Below are positions 40,980-49,294 of a DNA stretch of 50,434 bases, in pieces (within the stretch, counting starts at the first letter, position 1; the number at the start of each line of letters is the position of its first letter). The DNA comes from Ga0074130 sp964499485. GTDB taxonomy: Bacteria > Pseudomonadota > Gammaproteobacteria > Burkholderiales > Rhodocyclaceae. The stretch lies in contig CAZCLF010000017.1 in NCBI GenBank assembly GCA_964499485.1, positions 1-50,434 on the forward strand. The letters are read 5' to 3'. Both the position numbers and the translations under genes were made by a program. The notes beneath the pieces are model-generated. The model did not search any database. It had not been told where the DNA came from and saw only the letters and a program-made list of their open reading frames with translations.

Positions 40980-43649
40980 TGGGGCAGTTTCTCCAAAGTG
41001 CGCCTCAAACTCTGCCTGAGGCATAGGACGGCCGAACAGATACCCCTGTCCGTAGCGACACCCCTCTACCCTGAAGAAATCCCATTGCGCTTCGGTTTCG
41101 ATCCCCTCCGCCACCACCTCAAGATTCAGTGCATTGCCCAAAGCAATAATGGCTCGACAAATCGCTGCATCATTTGGGTCATCTAGCGCTGCACGGGCGA
41201 ATGATTGATCGATCTTGACCTGGTTGAATGGCAATCGCTTGAGATAGCTCAGCGAAGAGTAGCCCGTCCCAAAGTCGTCAAGCGAGAAGCGCACACCAAT
41301 CGAACGCAGCGAGTTGATGCGCGAAATGATTTCATCGATGCGATCAACCAACATGGTCTCCGTCACCTCCAACTTCAACAGCGATGGAGTGACGTCATAA
41401 AACGACAGGAGCTCCTCCACCTCCTCAACGAAGGTAGGCAAACCGATCTGCTTGGCACTGACATTCACGGAGATCGTCACCTGACCAAGGATTGGGTGCT
41501 TGTGCCACGACTCTAGACAGCGGCACGCTTCACGCATGACCCAATGCCCGATAGGCAGAATCAGCGATGTTTCCTCGGCTAAAGGAATAAATTCGGCAGG
41601 GGAAACAAACCCACGACGGGGCGAGTTCCAACGAATCAACGCCTCCGCTCCCACCAAACGCCCGTCCCGATCGAACTGTGGCTGGTAATTGAGGGTGAAC
41701 TCTTCATGGATGATCGCCTGTTTGAGATCCAACTCAAGTTCGAGCCGTGCTGCGATGCTGGCCTGCATTTCCGGGTCAAAGAAGCACACGCTGCTGCGGC
41801 CATTCGCTTTGGCCTGATACATGGCCAGATCAGCGCGGCGCAATAATTCATCGCTACTCAAGGACTGTCCATTGAACAATGCAATTCCGATGCTACTGGT
41901 ACCAATGTACTTATGCCCACCCAGATCGTATTCACGTGAGAGCTGCTCAGCCATCTTTTCTGCGACATGCTGAGCCTGAGCTGCTGCATCGGCCTCTGAC
42001 GGCCCTAGCTGCTCCAGCAGAACCACAAACTCATCTCCACCCAGTCGGGCTACCGTATCGTATTCGCGCACAACACGACGCAAGCGCTCGGCAATTTCAA
42101 TTAGAAGTAAATCGCCGACCTGATGACCCAACGTGTCGTTCAGCGTCTTGAACTTATCGATATCAAGAAACAACAGCGCTTGATATGTTCCATTGCGCTC
42201 ACTGACTGCCATGCTTTGGCGCAATCGATCCAAGAACAGCCGTCGATTTGGCAAACCGGTGAGCATGTCAGAAAACGCAAGCTGCTCGATCTGGGCTTGT
42301 GCATGATTGCGTTCCGTAATATCGCGTGACAAGACAATGAACGTCGACTGATCATTCCGATGATCCTGCTTGCGTGCGATCGAAAGCTCAAACCAGAGTT
42401 CACCTGCTGGAACCTTGATATGGATTTGCGAGCCGTAGGCATAACCCGTTTCATTGGCCTCATTAATTGCAGCCATCATGGTTTCGGCGGCCTCTTTAGG
42501 CAAAATCTCCGACACCTTGCGACCGATAAACGACTCTGGCGGCATCGCCAGCAAATCAGTATTCGTGGCTCGGCAATCGAGGTAACGCCCGTCCACATCC
42601 AACTCAAACAGTAAATCAGGAATCGCTCTGATAATTGCCGTCAAATGCTCATGGGATGCCTGCTGCTCCTCCAGCGAGACCACTTGGAAGCGTGCAAACA
42701 TATAGCGTCGCACGCTATGTCCCAGAATCAGGCTGCCAATGGCCAACAAGGCAATAAAGGCCAAGCCGAGCTGACACTCTCGCCACCATGGCGCAAGATA
42801 GTCGGCCTCCGCCAGACCGACGATGACATACATCGGGTAATGCGAAATTTTTCGTAAGGCCAACGAACGCATGTAGCCATCGAAAGGGCTGCGTGATCGA
42901 TAGGAGGCTTCGGATTTTCTGGCCTCGAGTGCTGCGATGGTGCCCGGAGAAGACACATAGAGCACCTGCTCGTCACCTGTCGTGGGAAACGGTGGATAAC
43001 GAATAACGATACGGCGCTCTTCGTCAAACAAGGTAATGATGCCGTGCTCACCAAGCTTGATCGACGCAAATAACTCTTCGATACGCGGCGTCGCTGTATT
43101 TACATACACGATGCCGTCAAACTCACCGTCACGGGTGGTCAGCGGTAATGAGATCGTGAATAATCGCTCGCCGGTGACGCGCGATGTGACCGGCAAACCA
43201 AATGTGAGCTGCTGGCTATCACGCACCCGTTTGAAATACTCACGGTTGCTGATGTTCGACGGGCGTTTGGGGTTAACGCTCTCGCCGTAGATGATGTTGC
43301 CGTGGCGATCAGCGCCCCGAACAGATAACGCATTGGGTAAGCGTTGGCGCAAACCTTGCAGATAAATACTGAATCGTTGCTCGCTGAACTGCCCGCTTTC
43401 GTGGAGATTGCGGTACTCAGTGACTGCGCTATGCAGGGCGAGTTCGCTTTCCTGAAAATGCGCACCCAAGAACCGTTCTAGGCTGATCGCCGTATTTACT
43501 GCGGTATCGGCAGCCGCCTCGTGGTAACGCTCATAGCTTTGTCTGAGCAGCCACATCACAAAAACCGTGGCGAGACACAACAGGCCGATAGCAGCGGCCA
43601 CGAGTAAACGATTGGTCTTGCGTAGTGTTGCGGGACTGCTGTCTTTCAC
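40956..43649 (-). CDS. Membrane sensor with periplasmic cache-like, PAS, GGDEF and EAL domains
   Basis: 897 residues. Helix 1 (LLVAAAIGLLCLATVFVMWLL), a periplasmic sensor domain to about residue 285 (ADRHGNIIYGESVNP, RVTGERLFTISLPL), helix 2, a PAS domain (LTAIIRAIPDLLFELDVDG), then GGDEF and EAL. The site ARLGGDEFVVLLEQ with REYD inhibitory site and GAEALIRW plus DDFGTGYSSLSYLKRL are all intact. Predicted dual-activity c-di-GMP enzyme. Its 3' end overlaps that of the other GGDEF-EAL gene by 24 bases, which leaves no room for a terminator. The EAL halves of the two are similar but not recent duplicates. Confidence 0.95.
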   Translation of the reverse strand: MKDSSPATLRKTNRLLVAAAIGLLCLATVFVMWLLRQSYERYHEAAADTAVNTAISLERFLGAHFQESELALHSAVTEYRNLHESGQFSEQRFSIYLQGLRQRLPNALSVRGADRHGNIIYGESVNPKRPSNISNREYFKRVRDSQQLTFGLPVTSRVTGERLFTISLPLTTRDGEFDGIVYVNTATPRIEELFASIKLGEHGIITLFDEERRIVIRYPPFPTTGDEQVLYVSSPGTIAALEARKSEASYRSRSPFDGYMRSLALRKISHYPMYVIVGLAEADYLAPWWRECQLGLAFIALLAIGSLILGHSVRRYMFARFQVVSLEEQQASHEHLTAIIRAIPDLLFELDVDGRYLDCRATNTDLLAMPPESFIGRKVSEILPKEAAETMMAAINEANETGYAYGSQIHIKVPAGELWFELSIARKQDHRNDQSTFIVLSRDITERNHAQAQIEQLAFSDMLTGLPNRRLFLDRLRQSMAVSERNGTYQALLFLDIDKFKTLNDTLGHQVGDLLLIEIAERLRRVVREYDTVARLGGDEFVVLLEQLGPSEADAAAQAQHVAEKMAEQLSREYDLGGHKYIGTSSIGIALFNGQSLSSDELLRRADLAMYQAKANGRSSVCFFDPEMQASIAARLELELDLKQAIIHEEFTLNYQPQFDRDGRLVGAEALIRWNSPRRGFVSPAEFIPLAEETSLILPIGHWVMREACRCLESWHKHPILGQVTISVNVSAKQIGLPTFVEEVEELLSFYDVTPSLLKLEVTETMLVDRIDEIISRINSLRSIGVRFSLDDFGTGYSSLSYLKRLPFNQVKIDQSFARAALDDPNDAAICRAIIALGNALNLEVVAEGIETEAQWDFFRVEGCRYGQGYLFGRPMPQAEFEAHFGETAPLPLQVGE

Positions 43650-43762
43650 GCCACCCCCAATACAAACGTCTTGTGTTCTGCGATCAGCCTAATTTGTGCC
43701 AGCGGCTGTGCTTTGATCGATTGTCTTATTTATCCACCACAAACACAAACACTTACAGATTT

Positions 43763-44245
43763 TCACTTTTCCCGGCGTCGCTGCCCTACCACAGCGGGCT
43801 TGCTTGGCAAGCCCAATGCCGCGCGTGACAGATCATCCGCCGCTTGATTGCGATGCCGCGGCACCCAGCTCAACTGCACATCATCAAACGTAGCGATCAA
43901 CGCTTGGGCGCGCTCCACCAACAAGCGTATGCGCTCGATCACGGTGCTGTCTGTGCGGTTGACGTAGCGCACGGCAACATCGCTATCCCCACGTATCTGC
44001 ACACACCGTGCACCGGCCTCATGTGCGAGCAAAAGTACTGCACAAAGGGCATGCAACTCGGCCTCGTTGTTGCACCCACTCTCGCGTGGCATAAGTGACT
44101 GCAGTTGCCGCTGCCCATTGGGTGCCTGCAATACGATGCCAATACCCATACGCCCCGGATTTGGAAACGCGGAGCCGTCAAACCATGCCTGCCAGTACTC
44201 TGGCGCAGGCAGGATCCCGCCAACCGAAGTATCAGGCGACGTCAT
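43763..44245 (-). CDS. RNase H-family protein (RNase HI fold)
   Basis: 160 residues. All four catalytic acids of RNase HI can be placed: Asp23 (WFDGSAFPNPG), Glu63 (NNEAELHAL), Asp87 (RGDSDVAVRYVN) and Asp137 (RNQAADDLSRAA). It is probably active on the RNA strand of RNA-DNA hybrids. The sequence is of the plant/archaeal-like RNase HI subgroup lacking the basic handle of E. coli RnhA, so it may be an additional copy. Its start overlaps the esterase stop by 14 bases. Confidence 0.88.
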   Translation of the reverse strand: MTSPDTSVGGILPAPEYWQAWFDGSAFPNPGRMGIGIVLQAPNGQRQLQSLMPRESGCNNEAELHALCAVLLLAHEAGARCVQIRGDSDVAVRYVNRTDSTVIERIRLLVERAQALIATFDDVQLSWVPRHRNQAADDLSRAALGLPSKPAVVGQRRREK

Positions 44246-44930
44246 TCATACGCGCTGTCAGCCACTCACCAATGGCTAGCACCTCTTCCAGGCACAAGGT
44301 ATGCGGCATCGGCCAGGTATGCCACTCAACGCGGTCATTGAGGGTGAGCGCCAAATCACGGGCAGCTTCGCCAAGTGAGATCGGCAGGACATCATCATAG
44401 TCACCGTGCGCTGCAAAAATTGGTGTGTGGCGATTGGCTTCCTTGAAGTTCTGCTCAACCCATATCGGGGTTGGAATGTAGCCGGACATAGCAATCATGC
44501 CACCGAGTGTTTCGGGGTATGTCAGGCCGACGGTATACGCCATGGCGCCGCCTTGTGAGAAGCCCGCCAACACAATGCGATTGTTCGGAATCCCGCGTGC
44601 ATTTTCCTGCTTGATTAAGCCTTGGATCAGCGCAACTGATGCAACAACAGTGTCTGAGTTGACATCGCGCTTGCCCCCGGCCATCGACAGAATGTCAAAC
44701 CAAGCGCGCATCACATACCCGTTATTGCATGTCACTGGCATCGTTGGCGCATGCGGGAAGATAAAGCGCACTGCAGCGGTGGCAGGCAGCTTGAGTTCAG
44801 GGATGATCGGTGGGAAATCATTACCGTCTGCACCTAAGCCATGCATCCAAATTACCGAGAGTGTCGGGTTGGGGGCTGTTTCTATTTCAATCGGTGGCTC
44901 AAGCGTCAGCGGTGTCGAAGGATTACTCAT
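44232..44930 (-). CDS. Carboxylesterase/phospholipase-type alpha/beta hydrolase
   Basis: 232 residues from ATG 44928-44930 behind CTGGAG; eight more upstream codons are open but unlike the family. The fold is the YpfH/EstB type: VIWMHGLGADGNDFPPIIPEL, nucleophile elbow GFSQGGAMAY, aspartate in AAHGDYDDVLPI and histidine near HTWPMPHTL. It hydrolyses short-chain esters; the natural substrate is unknown. Part of a minus-strand run with DUF1415 and the RNase H gene. Confidence 0.92.
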   Translation of the reverse strand: MSNPSTPLTLEPPIEIETAPNPTLSVIWMHGLGADGNDFPPIIPELKLPATAAVRFIFPHAPTMPVTCNNGYVMRAWFDILSMAGGKRDVNSDTVVASVALIQGLIKQENARGIPNNRIVLAGFSQGGAMAYTVGLTYPETLGGMIAMSGYIPTPIWVEQNFKEANRHTPIFAAHGDYDDVLPISLGEAARDLALTLNDRVEWHTWPMPHTLCLEEVLAIGEWLTARMNDVA

Positions 44931-44970
44931 TCCAGCTCCAGAAAATCTAATCAATTGGGTGAATCAAAAA

Positions 44971-45537
44971 TCAGCGCGTATCTTCGTCCCATAACGCCGC
45001 CCAGCCCTCATGGCCGAGATTTTGCAGGGTGTTGATATTGCGCTCGTAAATATCCGCCGCGTCAGGAAAGGCCGCAACCGCGCGATCAATACTTGCCTCG
45101 CGCAGCAAATGCAAGATGGGATACGGTGAGCGATTACTGTAGTTCTCGATGTCATCGCTATCGGATCCTGCGAACTCGAACTTCGGATGAAAACTTGCAA
45201 TTTGGATGATGCCTTCAAACGCCATCCGCTTCAGAAGTGCATCTGCTTCCGGCAAGAAAAAGAAGAAATCCAAAAACTCATCGAAAAGCGCGGGGGCTAT
45301 CAGCAGAGTAGTATCAATCTCCTGAGCGTCGGTCGCGTTAAGCAGGGCAAGCTCGTGCTCGAGCACATTGAGCAATGCATCAGGCGTCTGCGCCCAGCTC
45401 ACCACATAACGAATCTGGCGCTTCACGTGTACCGCTTTGGCAAAAGGGCACAAATTCAGCCCGATCACCGCACGCTCAAGCCATTGCTGGGTGGCGGCAA
45501 GCACGCCATCTGTATCCATTGCTGCTTCAGTCGGCAT
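44971..45537 (-). CDS. DUF1415 family protein
   Basis: 188 residues from ATG 45535-45537 (MPTEAAMDTDGVLAATQQWL). The family blocks are present: ERAVIGLNLCPFAKAV near the N-terminus, FLDFFFFLPEADALL, and FHPKFEFAGSDSDDIENYSNRSPYPILHLLRE. No known catalytic motif beyond the conserved CPFAK; function unknown. The start lies inside the last codons of the diguanylate cyclase gene, suggesting co-transcription. Confidence 0.9.
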   Translation of the reverse strand: MPTEAAMDTDGVLAATQQWLERAVIGLNLCPFAKAVHVKRQIRYVVSWAQTPDALLNVLEHELALLNATDAQEIDTTLLIAPALFDEFLDFFFFLPEADALLKRMAFEGIIQIASFHPKFEFAGSDSDDIENYSNRSPYPILHLLREASIDRAVAAFPDAADIYERNINTLQNLGHEGWAALWDEDTR

Positions 45538-46519
45538 CGGCACTGACCACTTGATTACGCCCACGCTCCTTTGCTGTGTAGAGGGCGCGATCTGCCTCTT
45601 CAATCAAAGCGGGGATGGACTGACCATGCTCAATCGTGGCCACACCAATACTCACGGTAATCTGCCGATACATCCATTCATCCCGCTCAATCGCACGACG
45701 CAAGCGCTCAGCCAGACCCAATGCACCCTGATGATCCGTATCCGGAAGAATCACGCCAAACTCTTCACCGCCATAGCGGGCGGCCAGATCGTAGTTACGC
45801 ACGGTGTACTGAATGATCCGTGCCACATCTTCCAGCACATCATCTCCAGCTTGATGACCAAAGCTATCGTTGTAGCCCTTGAAGTGATCGACATCAACCA
45901 GCAGTAGCGAGAAAGGATTCTTGCTGCGCATGCTGCGGTGGTGCTCATCAATCATGCGTTCATCAAAAGCACGACGATTGCGCAAACCTGTCAGGCCATC
46001 GGTCGTGCTTAAGGTTTCTAGTTCATTCACAAGCCGGCGCATTTCGAGTAACGCAATCACCTGTCTCGATAGCGCCTCCAAACCCCGCAGCTGGACTTCA
46101 TTCAGCTCTCGTGGCACGCGGTCCACCACGCACACGGTCCCGACAGCCTCACCTGAAGGCGACACCAGCGGCGTGCCAGCGTAAAACCGAACCCGTGCTT
46201 CGCCAGTCACCACCGGATTGTCAGAAAACCGGGGGTCCTTGGTGGCGTCAGGGATCACCAAGGTTTTTTCGGGCTCCAGAATCGCGTGCCCACAGAAACC
46301 CACATCACGTGGTGACTCTTTCGCATCCGTACCAAAACCGGATTTGAACCACTGGCGGTCACTATCCACGAAGGTAATCAATGCAACTGGCGTCTCACAG
46401 ATATGTGCCGCAAGCATGGTGATATCGTCGTAGGACTGCTCGCCCAGCGTGTCCAAAATCGCATAGCGTCGCAACACACTCAGGCGTAGGGGCTCGGTCT
46501 TTGGGATAGCAACGGGCAT
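45527..46519 (-). CDS. GAF-GGDEF diguanylate cyclase
   Basis: 330 residues without membrane helices: a GAF domain (about 20-160; YDDITMLAAHICETPVALITFVD, DVGFCGHAIL) followed by a GGDEF domain with ARYGGEEFGVIL. The GGEEF variant is active in known cyclases, and the inhibitory site RNYD lies five residues before it. It would make c-di-GMP in the cytoplasm under control of a small ligand or redox signal bound by GAF. The 230 bases upstream, up to the divergent esterase, hold no gene. Confidence 0.95.
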   Translation of the reverse strand: MPVAIPKTEPLRLSVLRRYAILDTLGEQSYDDITMLAAHICETPVALITFVDSDRQWFKSGFGTDAKESPRDVGFCGHAILEPEKTLVIPDATKDPRFSDNPVVTGEARVRFYAGTPLVSPSGEAVGTVCVVDRVPRELNEVQLRGLEALSRQVIALLEMRRLVNELETLSTTDGLTGLRNRRAFDERMIDEHHRSMRSKNPFSLLLVDVDHFKGYNDSFGHQAGDDVLEDVARIIQYTVRNYDLAARYGGEEFGVILPDTDHQGALGLAERLRRAIERDEWMYRQITVSIGVATIEHGQSIPALIEEADRALYTAKERGRNQVVSADAD

Positions 46520-46749
46520 GTGACTTCCTCGGGGTCGCTGCGCTCGATGCCGGCGCAGTAGCTCAATACCTAGATGTTACACATCCATGACGCCCAAATA
46601 GACAAAATCCGCATCACTGCGCATTTCCGGGGCACTAATCAACCTTGATTGCAGTCATTGGCCTTGCTTTAAACAGCTCGTTACAACCTCATGTCCACAT
46701 TGCGTCGGATGCCTTGCATACTGAGCCCCACTTCAGCCCGGAGCCTGCC

Positions 46750-47721
46750 ATGCCCTCATTGTGTTCACCCACACGATGCTCTCGCCCCGCCCGCCTCGCC
46801 ACCGCCTTGCTTGCGCTCAGCACGCTTGCGCTCCAACCCGCCAGTGCGGAAGATGGTCGTGCCCGCATCACTCAGCCCGGCGACTATCGCTACACCATTC
46901 AATACGGTGGCGAGACCCGCTTATACCGGCTACATGTCCCTCCCAGCTATCGACCCGGCATTCCAGTCCCGCTGTTGTTTGCCCTTCACGGAGGCGGCGG
47001 CAACATGGACTATCAGGCCGACGACAGTCGCTACGGCCAGATCACCTCGTCCGAGAAAAACGGCCACATCGTGGTCTTCCCCAATGGTAGCAGCCGCTTT
47101 GACAGCGGCAAGCTCGCCACATGGAATGCGGGCAAATGCTGCGGGCAGGCACGCGACAAGCAGGTGGACGATGTCGGCTTTATCCGCCAGATCCTTGCCA
47201 ACCTCAACCGCCAGCTCGACATTGATCCCAAGCGCATCTACGCCACCGGCATGTCCAACGGCGGCATGATGGCCTATCGCCTCGCCTGCGAAATGCCGGA
47301 CGTGTTTGCTGCCATCGCCCCGGTTGCGGGCACAGACAATACGGTGACATGTACTCCCACGCGTCCCATCTCCGTCCTGCATATCCATGCCCGTAACGAT
47401 GAGCGCGTTCTCTACGAGGGGGGCGCAGGTTTTGCAAAGCGATCACAAGAAGCTGTCACCGACTTCAAGTCGGTCCCTGCCAGCCTCACCCAATGGCTTG
47501 CGCACAACAGTTGTGCCCCCAATCCGCAGCGCGTCATAGACGTCGCTGGTGCTTACTGCGACCGTTATTCTTCATGCAAGAACGGCAGCGAGGTCCAGCT
47601 ATGCGTCACTGAGACGGGCGGCCACTCCTGGCCCGGCGGCAAGAAAGCGCGCGCCAAGGAAGGCCCCTCGCAAGCCATCTCCGCCAATGAGGTCATGTGG
47701 GAGTTCTTCAAGCGCCACTAA
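46750..47721 (+). CDS. Secreted PHB-depolymerase/feruloyl-esterase-family hydrolase (LpqC-like)
   Basis: 323 residues from ATG 46750; a GTG/ATG-open extension of 35 codons upstream lacks coding character. Signal peptide to about residue 33 (LALQPASAEDG). Alpha/beta hydrolase of the esterase PHB depolymerase family: LLFALHGGGGNMDY (oxyanion region), GKCCGQARDKQVDDVGFI, nucleophile GMSNGGMMAYRLAC, aspartate in ARNDERVLYEGG and histidine in TGGHSWPGG. Several cysteines suggest disulfides in the exported enzyme. The substrate may be a polyester or an esterified plant phenolic; not decidable here. Confidence 0.92.
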   Translation: MPSLCSPTRCSRPARLATALLALSTLALQPASAEDGRARITQPGDYRYTIQYGGETRLYRLHVPPSYRPGIPVPLLFALHGGGGNMDYQADDSRYGQITSSEKNGHIVVFPNGSSRFDSGKLATWNAGKCCGQARDKQVDDVGFIRQILANLNRQLDIDPKRIYATGMSNGGMMAYRLACEMPDVFAAIAPVAGTDNTVTCTPTRPISVLHIHARNDERVLYEGGAGFAKRSQEAVTDFKSVPASLTQWLAHNSCAPNPQRVIDVAGAYCDRYSSCKNGSEVQLCVTETGGHSWPGGKKARAKEGPSQAISANEVMWEFFKRH

Positions 47722-47747
47722 GATCGGACTCTCACCATTCGCACCAA

Positions 47748-47777
47748 ACAAAACGGGAGCCACAGCTCCCGTTTTGT
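47748..47777. terminator. Bidirectional terminator between esterase and phnA genes
   Basis: ACAAAACGGGAGC (47748-47760) is the perfect complement of GCTCCCGTTTTGT (47765-47777), loop CACA. T-tracts serve both the plus-strand esterase gene (26 bases upstream) and the convergent minus-strand phnA gene. Confidence 0.9.
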
Positions 47778-47798
47778 GAAGACCGCAAACTGTAGCGG

Positions 47799-48137
47799 CT
47801 ACACCTTGCGCAGAAACTCGGCCTTGAGCATGAAGTTGCCGGCGTCCATCTTGCAATCCACTTCGTGATCTCCACCCACGAGCCGAATGCTCTTCACCTT
47901 GGTGCCGACCTTCAGCGTGATCGACGAGCCCTTAACCTTCAAGTCTTTGATCAACACCACCGCATCGCCATTCGCCAGCATATTGCCATTGGCATCGCGC
48001 ACCACCACATCGGCCTCTTCCTCAACCGCGGCAGCGGCCTGCGGCCACTCAAAGCCACAATCGGCGCAGACAAAGTTGTCGCCATCGGGGTAAGTGTTTT
48101 CAAGGGTGCATTGCGGGCAGGCGGTGACGGTAGACAT
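47799..48137 (-). CDS. phnA: PhnA/YjdM-type zinc-ribbon protein
   Basis: 112 residues. An N-terminal zinc ribbon (CPQC near 7-10, CADC near 24-27) is followed by the PhnA domain with VRDANGNMLANGDAVVLIKDLKVKGSS and a C-terminal HEVDCKMDAGNFMLKAEFLRKV. Named after the phn operon, but it is not phosphonoacetate hydrolase; its real role is unclear. Alone here, with no phn genes around. Confidence 0.94.
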   Translation of the reverse strand: MSTVTACPQCTLENTYPDGDNFVCADCGFEWPQAAAAVEEEADVVVRDANGNMLANGDAVVLIKDLKVKGSSITLKVGTKVKSIRLVGGDHEVDCKMDAGNFMLKAEFLRKV

Positions 48138-48279
48138 GATCGAGAGGAACAGCAGCAGTTGAATGAGGCGCCGAGTATAGGCGCTCAGGAAACAATTTCC
48201 TTGATATGAAACAGGTGAAACCGCCTTTGTCAGATTGCGTGGCAGAATCGATGTGACTCATCACCCTAGGTGACCCACC

Positions 48280-48864
48280 ATGGAAGTCTCACTGTCCGAT
48301 TACCTAACGCCGCTGGTGGCCGCCCTCAAAGAACGCGACATTCACACCGCTGCACACAGCAACCGTACCTCTAGTCTCGCCATCGAATTAGGTACGCAAT
48401 GCGGATTATCCGAGCCTGAACTTTCTGTGCTCTGCGTGGCTGCACGCATTCATGACATCGGCAAGATAGGCATCCCCGATCATGTGCTGCACAAACCGGG
48501 CAAGCTGGATGAGGACGAATGGGCCCTCATGCAAACTCACAGCGAACGCGGTTACGGCATCCTGCGCTCTGCCGGGCTGAGCGGCATGGAAGAAATTGCC
48601 CATGCCGTGCGCCATCATCATGAAGCGTTTGATGGCACCGGCTATCCCTCCTGTCTGGCGGGTGAGGACATTCCGCTGCTCTCGCGCATGATTTCGCTGG
48701 TCGATAGTTACGATGCGATGGCAGAAATCCGCCCTTACCATGGCGCCAAATCGCATCAGGACATCATGCGCATCATGCATGGCGAAAATGTGGGTAAATA
48801 CGACCCCTACCTGCTTGGCAAATTTAGCCAGCTGATTGAAAACAGCCTTTTTAAAGTGAACTAA
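48280..48864 (+). CDS. Stand-alone HD-GYP domain protein
   Basis: 194 residues that are almost entirely one HD-GYP domain: HTAAHSNRTSSLAIELG, metal-binding RIHDIGKIGIPDHVLHKPG, HHHEAFDGTGYPSCLAGEDIP (GYP) and LVDSYDAM. All metal ligands seem present, so c-di-GMP hydrolysis is likely. There is no receiver or sensor domain, so control must come from a partner or from expression. The PH-domain gene follows after seven bases. Confidence 0.92.
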   Translation: MEVSLSDYLTPLVAALKERDIHTAAHSNRTSSLAIELGTQCGLSEPELSVLCVAARIHDIGKIGIPDHVLHKPGKLDEDEWALMQTHSERGYGILRSAGLSGMEEIAHAVRHHHEAFDGTGYPSCLAGEDIPLLSRMISLVDSYDAMAEIRPYHGAKSHQDIMRIMHGENVGKYDPYLLGKFSQLIENSLFKVN

Positions 48865-48871
48865 GCACCTC

Positions 48872-49294
48872 ATGGCCAGCTATATCGAAGACGCACTGAT
48901 TCAAGACGAACGCATTCTCTACACCGGGCGTATCAGCCTCTGGCCCATGTGGTGGCTCTTATTGATTGGCGTATTGCTACTGCCTGCATTCGGGCTGGGG
49001 CTAATCTTTCTGGCAGCGGCGTACATCAAGTACAAGACCACCGAACTCGCCATCACCAACAAACGCGTCATCGCCAAGTTCGGCTTCATCAGCCGCCGCA
49101 CCGTCGAGATCAACATCAGCAAGGTAGAGAGCATTCAGGTTGACCAAAGCGTGCTCGGCCGCATCTTCGATTTCGGCACCCTGCTCATCGCTGGTACGGG
49201 GGTCTCACAGGCGCCGATTCTTGGCATTTCAAAGCCGATGGAATTTCGGAAGGCGTTTATGGAAGCGCAGGATCAAGCGCAGCAAAACCTATGA
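48872..49294 (+). CDS. Membrane protein with bacterial PH domain (bPH2/DUF304)
   Basis: 140 residues. A short N-terminal ILYTGRISLW, a hydrophobic hairpin (about 24-55), then a PH-like domain typical of the YdbS/DUF304 group: TELAITNKRVIAKFGFISRRTVEINISKVESIQVDQS and FGTLLIAGTG. Function unknown; PH-type domains of this class are found in envelope and stress contexts. It follows the HD-GYP gene by 7 bases and overlaps the next gene's ATG (ATGA), so the two are translationally coupled. Confidence 0.9.
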   Translation: MASYIEDALIQDERILYTGRISLWPMWWLLLIGVLLLPAFGLGLIFLAAAYIKYKTTELAITNKRVIAKFGFISRRTVEINISKVESIQVDQSVLGRIFDFGTLLIAGTGVSQAPILGISKPMEFRKAFMEAQDQAQQNL

